DNA of 64,000 nt, from NCBI RefSeq assembly GCF_947626835.1, contig NZ_CANQTS010000001.1, forward strand, positions 124,001 to 188,000. Direction: 5' to 3'. This DNA is from an uncultured Acinetobacter sp. GTDB lineage: Bacteria > Pseudomonadota > Gammaproteobacteria > Pseudomonadales > Moraxellaceae. Below the pieces are notes generated by a model that saw nothing but the letters and a program-made list of their open reading frames with translations, was not told the DNA's origin and ran no database searches. The translations under genes and the position numbers were made by a program. The first letter of the stretch is position 1. Every line of letters begins with the position of its first letter. Below are positions 42,369 to 52,530 of this stretch, piece after piece.

Positions 42369-42398
42369 TTGGAAATTTATATATGACTATGGTATAAA
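42369..42398 (+). promoter_or_regulatory. Candidate sigma70 promoter for rpsB
   Basis: TTGGAA-18 bp-TATAAA(T). Confidence 0.55.
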
Positions 42399-42426
42399 TA
42401 GCCGCCCATTTTATCAAATGCTTTTT

Positions 42427-42565
42427 CGTGAATATATTTCACGGGCTTTGTGCGATGGGGCATTAAAATCCGCACATATATCGACACATTTCTCTGGGTG
42501 CCTTTTTTTAAGGTGGAGAATGCGGATATATGGAGGCCTAACCCAAATCTTTAAGGTAAAAGAAA
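42427..42565 (+). promoter_or_regulatory. Structured rpsB 5' leader (candidate S2 autoregulatory element)
   Basis: CGTGAA-TATAT-TTCACG hairpin; ATCCGCA (42468-42474) pairs with TGCGGAT (42521-42527) just upstream of rpsB. Confidence 0.55.
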
Positions 42566-43315
42566 ATGGCAGATTACAACGTAAGCATGCGCGACCTTCT
42601 TCAAGCAGGCGCTCACTTCGGTCACCAAACACGTTTTTGGAATCCAAAAATGCGCGACTACATCTTTGGCGCGCGTAACAAAATTCACATCATCAACCTT
42701 GAGCACACTGTTCCTGCGTTAAATGATGCTTTGAACTTTGCTAACAACTTAGCAAGCAAAAAGAACAAAGTTTTGTTTGTTGGTACGAAACGTGCTGCTT
42801 CTGCAATCATCCGTGAACAAGCGCAACGCGCAGGTCAACCATACGTTGATCACCGTTGGTTAGGTGGTATGTTGACGAACTGGAAAACTCTTCGTCAATC
42901 AATCAACCGTTTAAAAGACCTTCAAACTCAATCTCAAGACGGTACTTTCGCTAAGCTTACTAAACGTGAAGCTTTAGAGCGTACTCGTGAGATGGAAAAA
43001 CTTGAGCGTGCTTTAGGCGGCGTGAAAAACATGGGCGGTTTACCTGATGCATTATTCGTAATCGACGTTGATCACGAAGCAATTGCAATCAAAGAAGCTA
43101 AAAACTTAGGTATTCCTGTAATCGGTATCGTTGATACAAACTCTAACCCAGACAACGTAGACTACGTAATTCCGGGTAACGACGATGCGATCCGTGCAGT
43201 AACACTTTATGCTTCTGCTATGGCTGACGCGATTCTTGCTGGTAAAGAATACGCTCAAACTCAAGCAAATGCGCAAGCAAAAGCTGAAGACGTTAAAGAA
43301 GCTCCAGAGGCTTAA
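42566..43315 (+). CDS. rpsB: 30S ribosomal protein S2
   Basis: [29 protein letters not shown]. Confidence 0.98.
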   Translation: MADYNVSMRDLLQAGAHFGHQTRFWNPKMRDYIFGARNKIHIINLEHTVPALNDALNFANNLASKKNKVLFVGTKRAASAIIREQAQRAGQPYVDHRWLGGMLTNWKTLRQSINRLKDLQTQSQDGTFAKLTKREALERTREMEKLERALGGVKNMGGLPDALFVIDVDHEAIAIKEAKNLGIPVIGIVDTNSNPDNVDYVIPGNDDAIRAVTLYASAMADAILAGKEYAQTQANAQAKAEDVKEAPEA

Positions 43316-43383
43316 TGCGTTTGACGCGAGCTTGTCATTTTTGCGACATGTGATGGTGGCATAGTAAGCGTTATGTATGCAGG

Positions 43384-43409
43384 CGGCCCATGAGACAACC
43401 TCTGGGCCG
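43384..43409 (+). terminator. Hairpin between rpsB and tsf (possible attenuator)
   Basis: CGGCCCA-TGAGACAACCTC-TGGGCCG followed by TTTCTGTT. Confidence 0.5.
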
Positions 43410-43457
43410 TTTCTGTTCCAAATAAGAATATATTTCTACCGAATTTAGGAGATTCAC

Positions 43458-44339
43458 ATGACTGCAATTACAGCAAGCATGGTAAAAGAATTGCGTGACC
43501 GTACTGGCCTTGCAATGATGGAATGCAAAAAAGCGTTAACTGAAGCTGGTGGCGACGTTGAGCTTGCAATTGACAACCTTCGTAAATCAGGTCAAGCAAA
43601 AGCAGCTAAAAAAGCGGGTAACATCGCAGCTGACGGCGCGATCACAATTGCTCAAGACGGCAACAAAGCACTTCTTTTAGAAGTAAACTGCCAAACTGAC
43701 TTCGTTGCTAAAGACGAAAACTTTGCTGGTTTCTCAGCTAAAGTTGCTGCTGCTGCATTAGCTGCAAACGTAACTGACGCAGCTCAAATTGCTGAACTTA
43801 AACTTGAAGATGGCGTAACTGTTGAAGAAGCGCGTATTGCACTTGTTCAAAAAATCGGTGAAAACATTCAAGTTCGTCGTGCAACAATCGTTGAAGGCGC
43901 AAACCTTGCTGTTTACAAACACGGTTTAAAAATCGGTGTTGTTGTATCTTTTGAAGGTGATGTTGCAACTGGTAAAGGTATTGCAATGCACGTTGCTGCG
44001 TTCAACCCTGTTGCTGTAAACGAAGCTGACGTATCTGCTGATCTTATCGCAAAAGAGAAAGAAATTGCTGAAGCGAAAGCGCTTGAATCTGGCAAGCCTG
44101 CAAACATCGTTGAAAAAATGGTAACAGGTTCGGTTCAAAAGTACTTAAACGAAGTTGTACTTGTAAACCAAATGTACGTAATCGACAACGATAAGAAAGT
44201 TGCTGACGTACTTAAAGCAACTGCAACTTCAGTTGCTCAATTTGTTCGCTTTGAAGTAGGTGAAGGCATTGAGAAGAAAGCTGAAATGAGCTTTGCTGAC
44301 GAAGTTGCTGCTGCTCAAGCTGCGGCTGCTGCGCAATAA
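43458..44339 (+). CDS. tsf: Elongation factor Ts
   Basis: [38 protein letters not shown]. Confidence 0.98.
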   Translation: MTAITASMVKELRDRTGLAMMECKKALTEAGGDVELAIDNLRKSGQAKAAKKAGNIAADGAITIAQDGNKALLLEVNCQTDFVAKDENFAGFSAKVAAAALAANVTDAAQIAELKLEDGVTVEEARIALVQKIGENIQVRRATIVEGANLAVYKHGLKIGVVVSFEGDVATGKGIAMHVAAFNPVAVNEADVSADLIAKEKEIAEAKALESGKPANIVEKMVTGSVQKYLNEVVLVNQMYVIDNDKKVADVLKATATSVAQFVRFEVGEGIEKKAEMSFADEVAAAQAAAAAQ

Positions 44340-44361
44340 TTTTTACCCTAGGTAAAAGTTA

Positions 44362-44392
44362 AAAAAAGCCCTACATTGTGGGGCTTTTTTTA
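44362..44392. terminator. tsf terminator
   Basis: AAAAAAAGCCCTACATTGTGGGGCTTTTTTT. Confidence 0.8.
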
Positions 44393-44401
44393 TGGCTTGC
44401 T

Positions 44402-45031
44402 TTAGAGTTTACCAATTAAGTGTGCGAATTGGTGATGGCTGTAATCATCGGTTAAAAATAAACGTACCTGTTGCGGTGAATAAGCATCTTCAAATAACAC
44501 ACTTAAATCAGTCAAAGCACTCGATTTCTGATCGCTTAAAATAAATTGAAATTTATAAGGATGCATAATCGCAAGTACATGATAGCCGTGGCTTAAAATA
44601 CAGTTGAGCAGATTCTCAACAATCACCACCGTCGGTTCAAGCACATCATCGCTAGGTTCAAAATAATGCGAATAAGGTTCTAAAAATTCATCGTTGCCAT
44701 GTAAGGCATCCTCATCCTCGATATAGGCATCTTGATCTTCAAAATCTTCAGCTTCAAATTGCTCAAAAAATTCATAAATTTCATCTAAAGTTGAATCAAT
44801 CGGAATAGGCTTTTTGATCACATCTAAAAAATTAAGCTGTAAATCAAAGCTATTGGCCCAATCTTGATAATCGCAATCAATGACATATTGATGTGCAAGG
44901 CGGTGTTGGTTGAGCCATGTTTCAAACCAAGCATCACTGCTTTGTTCAAGGTCAATCTGGGGGAAATCTTGCGGTTGAAGTTGAGGGAAAATATAGATCA
45001 ATAAATCGCGTAACAGTTGACTTTCGTGCAT
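44402..45031 (-). CDS. Acidic hypothetical protein
   Basis: 209-aa ORF with a very acidic middle (FEQFEAEDFEDQDAYIEDEDALHGNDEF). Confidence 0.75.
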   Translation of the reverse strand: MHESQLLRDLLIYIFPQLQPQDFPQIDLEQSSDAWFETWLNQHRLAHQYVIDCDYQDWANSFDLQLNFLDVIKKPIPIDSTLDEIYEFFEQFEAEDFEDQDAYIEDEDALHGNDEFLEPYSHYFEPSDDVLEPTVVIVENLLNCILSHGYHVLAIMHPYKFQFILSDQKSSALTDLSVLFEDAYSPQQVRLFLTDDYSHHQFAHLIGKL

Positions 45032-45292
45032 AGCAAAATAAAGCAGATGGGGCAGTGACTACTATAGATCATTTTGACATCAATCATCAGCAACAGGCAA
45101 ATTTTATATCGCTCTTTGGCGTATTCACTTGAAGTGCTGAACTTTAGCAACAGCATATACCTGCCAACACATAACGTCTCAAACTGTTGAGGGTATCAAC
45201 AAAAACACAGCGCTTAGCTCATAGATTCACTGCGTAATAGCAATAAAAAAGCCACAACGAGTGCGGCTTTTAGATCAAATGTAGTACGTCAA

Positions 45293-45904
45293 TTAAGAAT
45301 TAGGACCGGCCACACGCTCAATGCTAACTTTTGCTGTACCTGCGTTGGTAATACCTAATTGTTTTGCAGCACCATAAGATAAGTCAACCACACGGTTACC
45401 ATGGAATGGACCACGGTCGTTGACTTTGACGACAACACTCTTGCCATTGGTTTTATTGGTGACACGAATATAACAGTTTAACGGCAAGCTGCGGTGCGCT
45501 GCTGTCATGGCATTCATATCAAAAGTTTCGCCACTGGCTGTTTTACGACCATGAAATTGACGACCATACCAAGATGCCATACCTGTTTGGCTAAACTTAC
45601 GTACTGTATTGGATGCCACAGTATTAAGTTTTTCAATCACTGAAGGCTCTTCGGCTGGAATTTCGATTTTCGCAGCAATTGTTTGACGACGAACTTGGTC
45701 GCCAGAACGCTCAGTGATTGAAAGACTGTTTAAGTTAGAAAAGTGTTGGTTAAAATCTTGTGCTTCTTTGTTTAATACACGTGCTGCAAGACGAGTAGTA
45801 TCAGCATCTTGTTTTAATGATGATGATTGCACCATATCAGCCTGCGACTGACTCAGGGCAAATAAACTACTTAAGGCTAAAACATATTTAATCGATGAAT
45901 GCAT
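45293..45904 (-). CDS. rlpA: RlpA-like septal ring lytic transglycosylase
   Basis: GMASWYGRQFHGRKTASGETFDMNAMTAAHRSLP, DRGPFHGNRVVDLSYGAAKQLG. Confidence 0.92.
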   Translation of the reverse strand: MHSSIKYVLALSSLFALSQSQADMVQSSSLKQDADTTRLAARVLNKEAQDFNQHFSNLNSLSITERSGDQVRRQTIAAKIEIPAEEPSVIEKLNTVASNTVRKFSQTGMASWYGRQFHGRKTASGETFDMNAMTAAHRSLPLNCYIRVTNKTNGKSVVVKVNDRGPFHGNRVVDLSYGAAKQLGITNAGTAKVSIERVAGPNS

Positions 45905-46174
45905 AAAAACTCCTATATCAAAAAATTGCCAGTGTAGAGGCGGGCAAAGCTTTTGATAAATTCCTGTTTGCAACTACATTTGACGGAAATGATAATATTC
46001 ATGTGCCCAGCATAGTGTCTAGCATTGATACTAAAATAACGGCAAAAATTACTAAAAAGCCATTTTATTGATTAATAAATATACAATATTGTAACAATTT
46101 ATTTAAAATGTATATTTATTAATCATTTGCAAATAAAAAAATGTTGACTTTTTTAGTTTGAATTTAAATCGCTG

Positions 46175-47182
46175 TTAACGACCAGCCACTTCAACCCCTA
46201 ATTTCCATACCGCTGTAGCGTACATACGGCTTTTATTATAGGTGGTAATCACTTGAAAATTAGGGTAGGTAATATAGTAACTTGGACCATAATTTTCCTG
46301 TAGTTCAATCACATTGACCAGATCCAACGGATCAATACGTACCAAGGGATTTAACGGCGCAACACCTTGACTATTGAGCACGCCATATGGCGTAGGTTGG
46401 GTTAAATCTTTAGCAATAATTTGGCTGGCATTTTGACCGCTATAGCGTGCGGCAAAAGCAATCGGTTGATTACGCTGCCAACCATGTTGTGCTAAGTAAT
46501 TGGCAATTGAACCAATGGCATCTACAGCAGAGTTACGCAGATCAATATGACCATTGCCATCGTAGTCAACACCAAATTTAGGAATATTGCTTGGCATAAA
46601 TTGTGGATAGCCAATTGCACCTGCATAAGAGCCTTGGACTGAACTTGCAACAATGCCTTCTTTATAACTAAAGTTGATTAAAGCGGCCAACTCATCTTGG
46701 AAATAAGGCGCACGACGCGGATAACCAAAGGCCAGTGTAGCCAGTGCATCGCGGGTCATTAAATTACCTTTATTGGCACCATAGCCTGTCTCAACGCCTA
46801 AAATACCTAAAATGATGGCTTGTGGTACGCCAAATTGTTGTTCAGCACGATTTAGGGTGTCGGCATATTGTTGTTTAAAGCGAACCCCACGCTGAATTGT
46901 GCCTTCAGCTAAAAAGTTAGTCTTATAGCTATACCAAGGTTTGCTCTCGCCTGGACGGTTCATAATTTCAATGATATTTGGACGATTGCGCGAACCACTC
47001 ATAGCAAGATCAATTTGCTGTTCGCTTAAACCATAAGTTTGCATGGTTTTTTGTTTGAAACTTGCATATTCAGGATGGCTGATAAAGTCATTGGCTTGCA
47101 CGGCAAAACTGCTACCACAAACTGCCAAAGTCATTATAGCAAAGCGTTGTAATTTTTGATTGAAACGAAGTTTTAACGTCAT
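46175..47182 (-). CDS. mltB: Lytic murein transglycosylase B
   Basis: AIILGILGVETGYGANKG, GSYAGAIGYPQFMPSNI; start at MTLKLRFNQ. Confidence 0.92.
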   Translation of the reverse strand: MTLKLRFNQKLQRFAIMTLAVCGSSFAVQANDFISHPEYASFKQKTMQTYGLSEQQIDLAMSGSRNRPNIIEIMNRPGESKPWYSYKTNFLAEGTIQRGVRFKQQYADTLNRAEQQFGVPQAIILGILGVETGYGANKGNLMTRDALATLAFGYPRRAPYFQDELAALINFSYKEGIVASSVQGSYAGAIGYPQFMPSNIPKFGVDYDGNGHIDLRNSAVDAIGSIANYLAQHGWQRNQPIAFAARYSGQNASQIIAKDLTQPTPYGVLNSQGVAPLNPLVRIDPLDLVNVIELQENYGPSYYITYPNFQVITTYNKSRMYATAVWKLGVEVAGR

Positions 47183-47434
47183 GTTAAAGTCCAAAAACTG
47201 ACTGCTAGATAGTACTATGAACAACGTATCTAGACAAAAGGCGACATAGGAAATCGATTGCATGGCTAACATAGCATCGTAGCCTATGCGTAAAGCAAAA
47301 ATTGCTACAAAAGCTTACAAAATCAATCCCTGACTTGATCTATGTAGCATTCTACGTGATTTAAAAACAAATAAAAGCTTTGTAAATCGTATAGATTTAT
47401 CCATTAAAAAACCAGCCGAAGCTGGTTTTGTGAT

Positions 47435-48085
47435 TTAAGCATGCAGTTGTGTGAGATGATGCTTGGCCCAAATTTTAAGTTCATGCCGATGTAAGTTCGG
47501 CATGATTTGATCAAGCGCAATATAAATCGCTTTAAGCAGATGACTGGTTGCAGTATCCCATGCTTTGGCCTGTAGCATATCAAAGTTCAGGGTTTGGCTA
47601 AATTCAGTTATAAAGTAAGCCACCAAGCTTTCAGCAGTTTGCTTATAGGTTTCAGTGAGCGCAGCAATATCAATTCGTTCACCGGCTTGTACAGCTTTTA
47701 AGCTGGGTTCTAAATTGGTATATAAACGCGGATCTAAAACCAAACCGACTTGATACTGACCCGTATGGCTTTTAAATAGACTTCTGCCATAAAACTCAAT
47801 CGAAGCTTTGGCAATTTTATGACTTACATTGGTGTCTAAAGGCTTGAGCATCAACGCCACACTAGCGTGAATATAGTCTGCCAATTTTAATGTGGTGTCA
47901 CGTGCTGCACTTTGGGGTAATTGCACCACCAAGTCATGCAGTAGCTTTGAAATTAATTCTGTATGTAAGCACACAGCAGTTTCATAGCGCAATGCAGCTA
48001 AGGATTCACCTGAGTTTTTTACCCTTAAGCCATATTGAATATTGTTGAGCAAGGCAACTGATGGCGTAAAACCAAAACGCGGCAT
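47435..48085 (-). CDS. Hypothetical protein
   Basis: 216-aa ORF starting at MPRFGFTPSV, 23 bp downstream of queF. Confidence 0.7.
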   Translation of the reverse strand: MPRFGFTPSVALLNNIQYGLRVKNSGESLAALRYETAVCLHTELISKLLHDLVVQLPQSAARDTTLKLADYIHASVALMLKPLDTNVSHKIAKASIEFYGRSLFKSHTGQYQVGLVLDPRLYTNLEPSLKAVQAGERIDIAALTETYKQTAESLVAYFITEFSQTLNFDMLQAKAWDTATSHLLKAIYIALDQIMPNLHRHELKIWAKHHLTQLHA

Positions 48086-48108
48086 GTGGACACCTTCAAA
48101 CACTGAGT

Positions 48109-48918
48109 TTATTGACGTGATAAACGAATGGGTTCAACTAACCAATCTTCATCAGAAACACGACATGGATTAATGTCTAACCCACCACGACGCGTATAAG
48201 TGGCATAGACCATGAGTTTATTGGGCTTAAGGTTTTGCCAAATATCAGCATAGATTTGCTCAACACACTGTTCATGAAAGCCGTTGTGCTGACGATAGGA
48301 AATAATATAAGCCAACAAACTTGCATGACATATTTTCTTGCCTTGATAGCGAATGAACACCGTGCCCCAATCAGGTTGACCAGTCACTGGGCAATTACTG
48401 CGCAGTAAATGTGAATACAGCGTTTCTTCGACTTCTTGATCATCAGCAAGAACCAAGAGTGCAGCATCAGGATGCTGTTCTAAGCGTGATGGTGTATTTT
48501 CATCAATACAAATCCCTTGCGCTTTACAGACCTGAAGCTCATCGACATGAAACAATTCAATAGAAACGGCTGCACCTGCTGCTTGGGATAAATCTTTTTC
48601 AACTGTCGCTTGAAAAGCCTGTTTTGAAGCAAAGTGAGTAAAGTTCATACTGTTAAAGTACAACTTTAATGATTTTGATTCGATGAGATTGGGTGAGTTC
48701 GCCGGTAACGTTAAGCGACCAATTGCCACTTGCGGTACGCCATATGGATTTAACCAAGAAATTTCAAAAACATGCCACCAATCTTGACCTTGGCGAATGC
48801 CTGCCACTTGCGCATATTTCTCACGTGCAGGTTCACGGGCAATCGGAAATAAAATATCAGGCTGATATTGGGTTGGGTATTGGGTGTCTTTACCCAAAAG
48901 AGATTGTTCTACACTCAT
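48109..48918 (-). CDS. queF: NADPH-dependent 7-cyano-7-deazaguanine reductase
   Basis: ESKSLKLYFNSMNFT, LLRSNCPVTGQPDWGTVFI. Confidence 0.95.
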   Translation of the reverse strand: MSVEQSLLGKDTQYPTQYQPDILFPIAREPAREKYAQVAGIRQGQDWWHVFEISWLNPYGVPQVAIGRLTLPANSPNLIESKSLKLYFNSMNFTHFASKQAFQATVEKDLSQAAGAAVSIELFHVDELQVCKAQGICIDENTPSRLEQHPDAALLVLADDQEVEETLYSHLLRSNCPVTGQPDWGTVFIRYQGKKICHASLLAYIISYRQHNGFHEQCVEQIYADIWQNLKPNKLMVYATYTRRGGLDINPCRVSDEDWLVEPIRLSRQ

Positions 48919-49691
48919 TATTCACGCATTCCTGAGCCACGAGAAAGTAAATGGTAAGCTGTTGCATATAAGGCGCCACAACATAATGTAATCACGGTAA
49001 GCGATACCCCCACATTGACATCGCTATGACCTAAAATACCAAAACGGAAGGCATTGACCATATATACTACAGGGTTAATTAAAGATAAATTTTGCCAAAA
49101 CGGGCTAAGGGCGCTAATAGCATAAAACACACCGCCTAGATAAGTCAGCGGAGTCAGTACAAAGGTTGGAATAATTGAAATATCATCGAATGACTTAGCA
49201 TAGACCGCATTAATAAAGCCACCCAGAGCAAACAGCAAGGAAGTAATTAACACCGTATAAATCGTCACAAACCAATTGGTAATATACAGGTCAGTAAAGA
49301 ATAGACTCATAGCAGTGACAATAATCGCCACCAATAAACCACGACATACCCCACCTAATACATAACCCCATAAAATTAGATGCAGAGGCACAGGGCTCAT
49401 AATCAATTCTTCAATGCTTTTTTGGAATTTTGCACTAAAAAAGCTGGAGGAGACATTGGCATAACTATTGGTAATCACGGCCATCATAATTAAGCCGGGC
49501 ACAATAAACTGCATATAGCTAAAGCCGCCCATATCGCCAATACGCGAGCCGACCAAATTACCAAAAATCACAAAGTACAAACTCATGGTAATGGCAGGTG
49601 GCAACAAAGTTTGCGGCCAAATACGCATAAAACGGCGGATTTCTTTTCTTAATAAAGTTAAGAAAGCAACACTGAGTTGGTTAAAGTTCAT
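48918..49691 (-). CDS. ABC-2 type transporter permease (YadH-like)
   Basis: Six-TM permease; FSAKFQKSIEELIMSPVPLHLILWGYVLGG. Confidence 0.9.
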   Translation of the reverse strand: MNFNQLSVAFLTLLRKEIRRFMRIWPQTLLPPAITMSLYFVIFGNLVGSRIGDMGGFSYMQFIVPGLIMMAVITNSYANVSSSFFSAKFQKSIEELIMSPVPLHLILWGYVLGGVCRGLLVAIIVTAMSLFFTDLYITNWFVTIYTVLITSLLFALGGFINAVYAKSFDDISIIPTFVLTPLTYLGGVFYAISALSPFWQNLSLINPVVYMVNAFRFGILGHSDVNVGVSLTVITLCCGALYATAYHLLSRGSGMRE

Positions 49692-50623
49692 TTTGCCTCC
49701 TCAGCAAGGTTTTTTTCCACCATTTTGACAAATAACTCTTCTAAACGATTAGATTTATTGCGCATACTACGTACTTGAATATTTTGTGCCTGTAGCAATT
49801 GGAACAAGTCATTCATGCTGTGGGCTTTGTCTAAGGTCACCTCTAAAGTGACAGGGTCAATTAAATTAAATTTCACCCCAATAATCTCAAGTTGTGGTGC
49901 TGTAATGGCTTCGGCTAAATCAAAAATAAAGGATTCTTCATTGAGTTGATTCAAGAAGCTTTTCATGGTGGTGTCTTCTTTAATCACACCACGGTCAATG
50001 ATCGCAATACGACGACACAGCATCTCAGCTTCTTCTAAATAATGCGTGGTTAAAATAATTGATGTTCCTTGACTGTTGGCTTCATTTAAAAAATCCCACA
50101 TCGAACGACGTAGCTCAATATCAACCCCTGCTGTGGGTTCATCTAAAATGAGTAATTTTGGTTCATGCATCATGGCACGGGCAATCATCAAACGACGCTT
50201 CATGCCGCCTGAGAGCATACGGGCTTGGGTATGGCGTTTTTCCCAAAGACCTAACTTTTCTAAATACAACTCAGCACGCTGTTCAGCGATTTTTTTAGCA
50301 ATGCCATAATAGCCGGCTTGAGTGACTAAAATATCAAAGGTCTTTTCAAAATGACCAAAGTTAAATTCTTGCGGCACAATGCCTAAGTGTTGTTTAGCAT
50401 GCGAAGGGTGGGTATCTAAGTTATGCCCAAAAATCTCAACTGTGCCGGAAGTTTTTTTAGTCAACGAGCTAATAATGCTGATCGTTGTAGATTTACCTGC
50501 ACCATTGGGTCCCAAAAGTGCATAAAACTCACCTTCAGGCACATCAAGATTAATCCCTTTTAAGGCTTGAAAACCATTACGATAGGTTTTGGATAAGTTT
50601 CTTAACGTCAAAGCATCAGTCAT
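49688..50623 (-). CDS. ABC transporter ATP-binding protein (YadG-like)
   Basis: Walker A GPNGAGKSTT, signature LSGGMKRRL, Walker B LLILDEPTAGVD. Confidence 0.93.
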   Translation of the reverse strand: MTDALTLRNLSKTYRNGFQALKGINLDVPEGEFYALLGPNGAGKSTTISIISSLTKKTSGTVEIFGHNLDTHPSHAKQHLGIVPQEFNFGHFEKTFDILVTQAGYYGIAKKIAEQRAELYLEKLGLWEKRHTQARMLSGGMKRRLMIARAMMHEPKLLILDEPTAGVDIELRRSMWDFLNEANSQGTSIILTTHYLEEAEMLCRRIAIIDRGVIKEDTTMKSFLNQLNEESFIFDLAEAITAPQLEIIGVKFNLIDPVTLEVTLDKAHSMNDLFQLLQAQNIQVRSMRNKSNRLEELFVKMVEKNLAEEAK

Positions 50624-50801
50624 GAAAGTCTCATATACAACAGAATGCCGCTATTGTGAGTGATAAGCCGCACCAAGCCAAGCCATACTCACAGAATTTA
50701 GCATTGCAAATACAGAACATTGTTTAAAGCATAGGCACAAAAGCAATAACTTTGAGATAGTTGCTTTACCTTATGTATTTTTTTGGTATGATGTGCACCG
50801 C

Positions 50802-50878
50802 GCGTCCGTAGCTCAGTTGGATAGAGTGCAGGTTTCCGAAACCTGAGGCCGTGGGTTCGATCCCCGCCGGGCGCACCA
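50802..50878 (+). tRNA. tRNA-Arg(CCG)
   Basis: GCGTCCG/CGGGCGC acceptor stem, TAGCTC D arm, CAGGT-TTCCGAA-ACCTG anticodon arm, GGTTCGATCC T loop, encoded CCA. Confidence 0.95.
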
Positions 50879-50970
50879 TTTTTATTGTAGATACGTCTTT
50901 TATTTTATTTGTTGGCTCAAAATACAATTGCATTTTTGTAGTGTAAATTTTGTACAAATGTTAACTGTGC

Positions 50971-50999
50971 TTGCCAAAAAAATCAGCTCATTTTATATT
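50971..50999 (+). promoter_or_regulatory. Sigma70 promoter candidate for the downstream sRNA
   Basis: TTGCCA-17 bp-TATATT. Confidence 0.6.
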
Positions 51000-51005
51000 G
51001 CACTT

Positions 51006-51147
51006 ACAGTAGGTTGTTAAGACGCTACTTCTCAGTTGGACGGATCAATGACAGCTCGTTGCGTCATAAAGCGTTACTTGAGGTAACCCTTCAGACAAGA
51101 AACCAGCACTAGCCTTCCAACACAGAGCCCACTTCGCGGGCTTTTTT
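51006..51147 (+). ncRNA. Candidate small RNA of about 140 nt
   Basis: Promoter at correct distance, hairpins ATGAC/GTCAT and GTTAC/GTAAC, intrinsic terminator AGCCC-ACTTCGC-GGGCTTTTTT, no ORF. Confidence 0.5.
51126..51147 (+). terminator. Terminator of the candidate sRNA
   Basis: GAGCCCACTTCGCGGGCTTTTTT. Confidence 0.8.
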
Positions 51148-51152
51148 AATGC

Positions 51153-51506
51153 CTATATATTGGTGATCAGCTCAACCATCACATCGTATTTACTAAATTC
51201 TTGAATAATCTGTTGCAGTGCGCTTTGAGCTACTGTCTCATCACTTGATAAGATCACTTCTTGTTGGCTGTTGCTGTCATAACATTCAATACTTTGAATA
51301 TGCCAACACTCAGCTTTGTCGGTGCTATTCAGAATCACGCGGCGCGGTTGTAAGGCATCACTTAAATGACGTGGCAATACATAGGTAATGGCCAACTGAA
51401 TCGCATCGAGTTGTTCTTTAGGGCTTAAAAATGTAATGACCCAATTGCCGACTTTGCTTAAATGCATAGGGTTATCAAAAGCGTCAAACAAAAAATAATG
51501 TGACAT
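51153..51506 (-). CDS. Hypothetical protein
   Basis: 117 aa starting MSHYFLFDAFDN. Confidence 0.65.
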   Translation of the reverse strand: MSHYFLFDAFDNPMHLSKVGNWVITFLSPKEQLDAIQLAITYVLPRHLSDALQPRRVILNSTDKAECWHIQSIECYDSNSQQEVILSSDETVAQSALQQIIQEFSKYDVMVELITNI

Positions 51507-51765
51507 CGTATTTCGCCTCAGTAAAAACACCACTATAGGCAAAAGCAATATTCAGTAGCCTGCGACCAAAGTGCTAGAGTTTTAGGTGGTGATGATAGTT
51601 TGAGATGAAATTGTATATGCAATGTTAAAATAGTTTTTATAAATCAAATATTTTTGTTTTTAAGATGTGTAAATCTTAGATAAGAAAAAGATCAGCTCAC
51701 ATAAAAAGAGTATCAATTCAGAGTGAAGTTGCTTTAGACAAGTTAACTTGCCTAAAGCGTATTGC

Positions 51766-52464
51766 TTATAGGGTTTGAATGGCTTGTTGTTCTAGGGCTT
51801 TACGTAAATACGGATCTAAATCGCTTTGACGTAACAACCATTGTACATAATCTTGAGGTAAATCCGCCAAAGCGCTACCTTTATGCTTACCAAAGTTTAA
51901 GGTGCGTGGAATACGGGCATCTTCAGAGGCAGCATAGAGTTCTTCTAAACTGTGTAGATTTAATTTTTGAATAATTTGATTAAGAATATTGGCGGTTAAA
52001 ATAATATCCATATCGGCACGGTGGGCTTTTTTGATCATTTCACGTGCTTTGGCACTGCCTTGACTGATCATATAAATTAAAGCCGAAATATTATGCGCTT
52101 CAGCGTCTGGCCATACACGACGTGCCAAAGCCAAAGTGCAAATGGCTTTAATATGTTGCGTATTTACCCCACATTTTTCAATAGCACGTAAGTCATAGTC
52201 AATATTATGACCGATCATATATACCGTTTCAGAAGGTAAAGAAAAACTTGAATAATGCGGTTGACCGTCTAAATCACTTTGTAAAATATGATGCACGGCC
52301 ATTGCCGCATAAGAGATCGGTTCATCCACTTGATACAACTGATCAAAGATTTGACTTTTATCGAGACTTAATTGTCCTTGGGTTAACTCAATCGGTGCAT
52401 AAGCAATCTCAATCGGTTGTCCATTTAAGGTATGGGTTTCTGTATCGAGAATAATAGCGTGCAT
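51766..52464 (-). CDS. DnaQ-like 3'-5' exonuclease (exodeoxyribonuclease X-like)
   Basis: IILDTETHTLNGQPIEIAYAPI, IGHNIDYDLRAIEK, FGKHKGSALADLPQDYVQWLLRQ. Confidence 0.85.
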   Translation of the reverse strand: MHAIILDTETHTLNGQPIEIAYAPIELTQGQLSLDKSQIFDQLYQVDEPISYAAMAVHHILQSDLDGQPHYSSFSLPSETVYMIGHNIDYDLRAIEKCGVNTQHIKAICTLALARRVWPDAEAHNISALIYMISQGSAKAREMIKKAHRADMDIILTANILNQIIQKLNLHSLEELYAASEDARIPRTLNFGKHKGSALADLPQDYVQWLLRQSDLDPYLRKALEQQAIQTL

Positions 52465-52530
52465 ATGCGATCCTCATGCAAAAGGTAAAAGGGCAATCTA
52501 CAGGATAGACCTTGAACAATAAAGGCTTTT

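Noticed and set aside
46020-46174. AT-rich rlpA-mltB intergenic region as a possible replication or H-NS-like site
   Set aside because: AT richness alone in an AT-rich genome; no iterons, DnaA boxes or other structure recognised.
50766-50957. 63-aa minus-strand ORF (MVRPAGIEPTASGFGNLHSIQLSYGRAV)
   Set aside because: Antisense of tRNA-Arg, a familiar spurious translation of tRNA genes.
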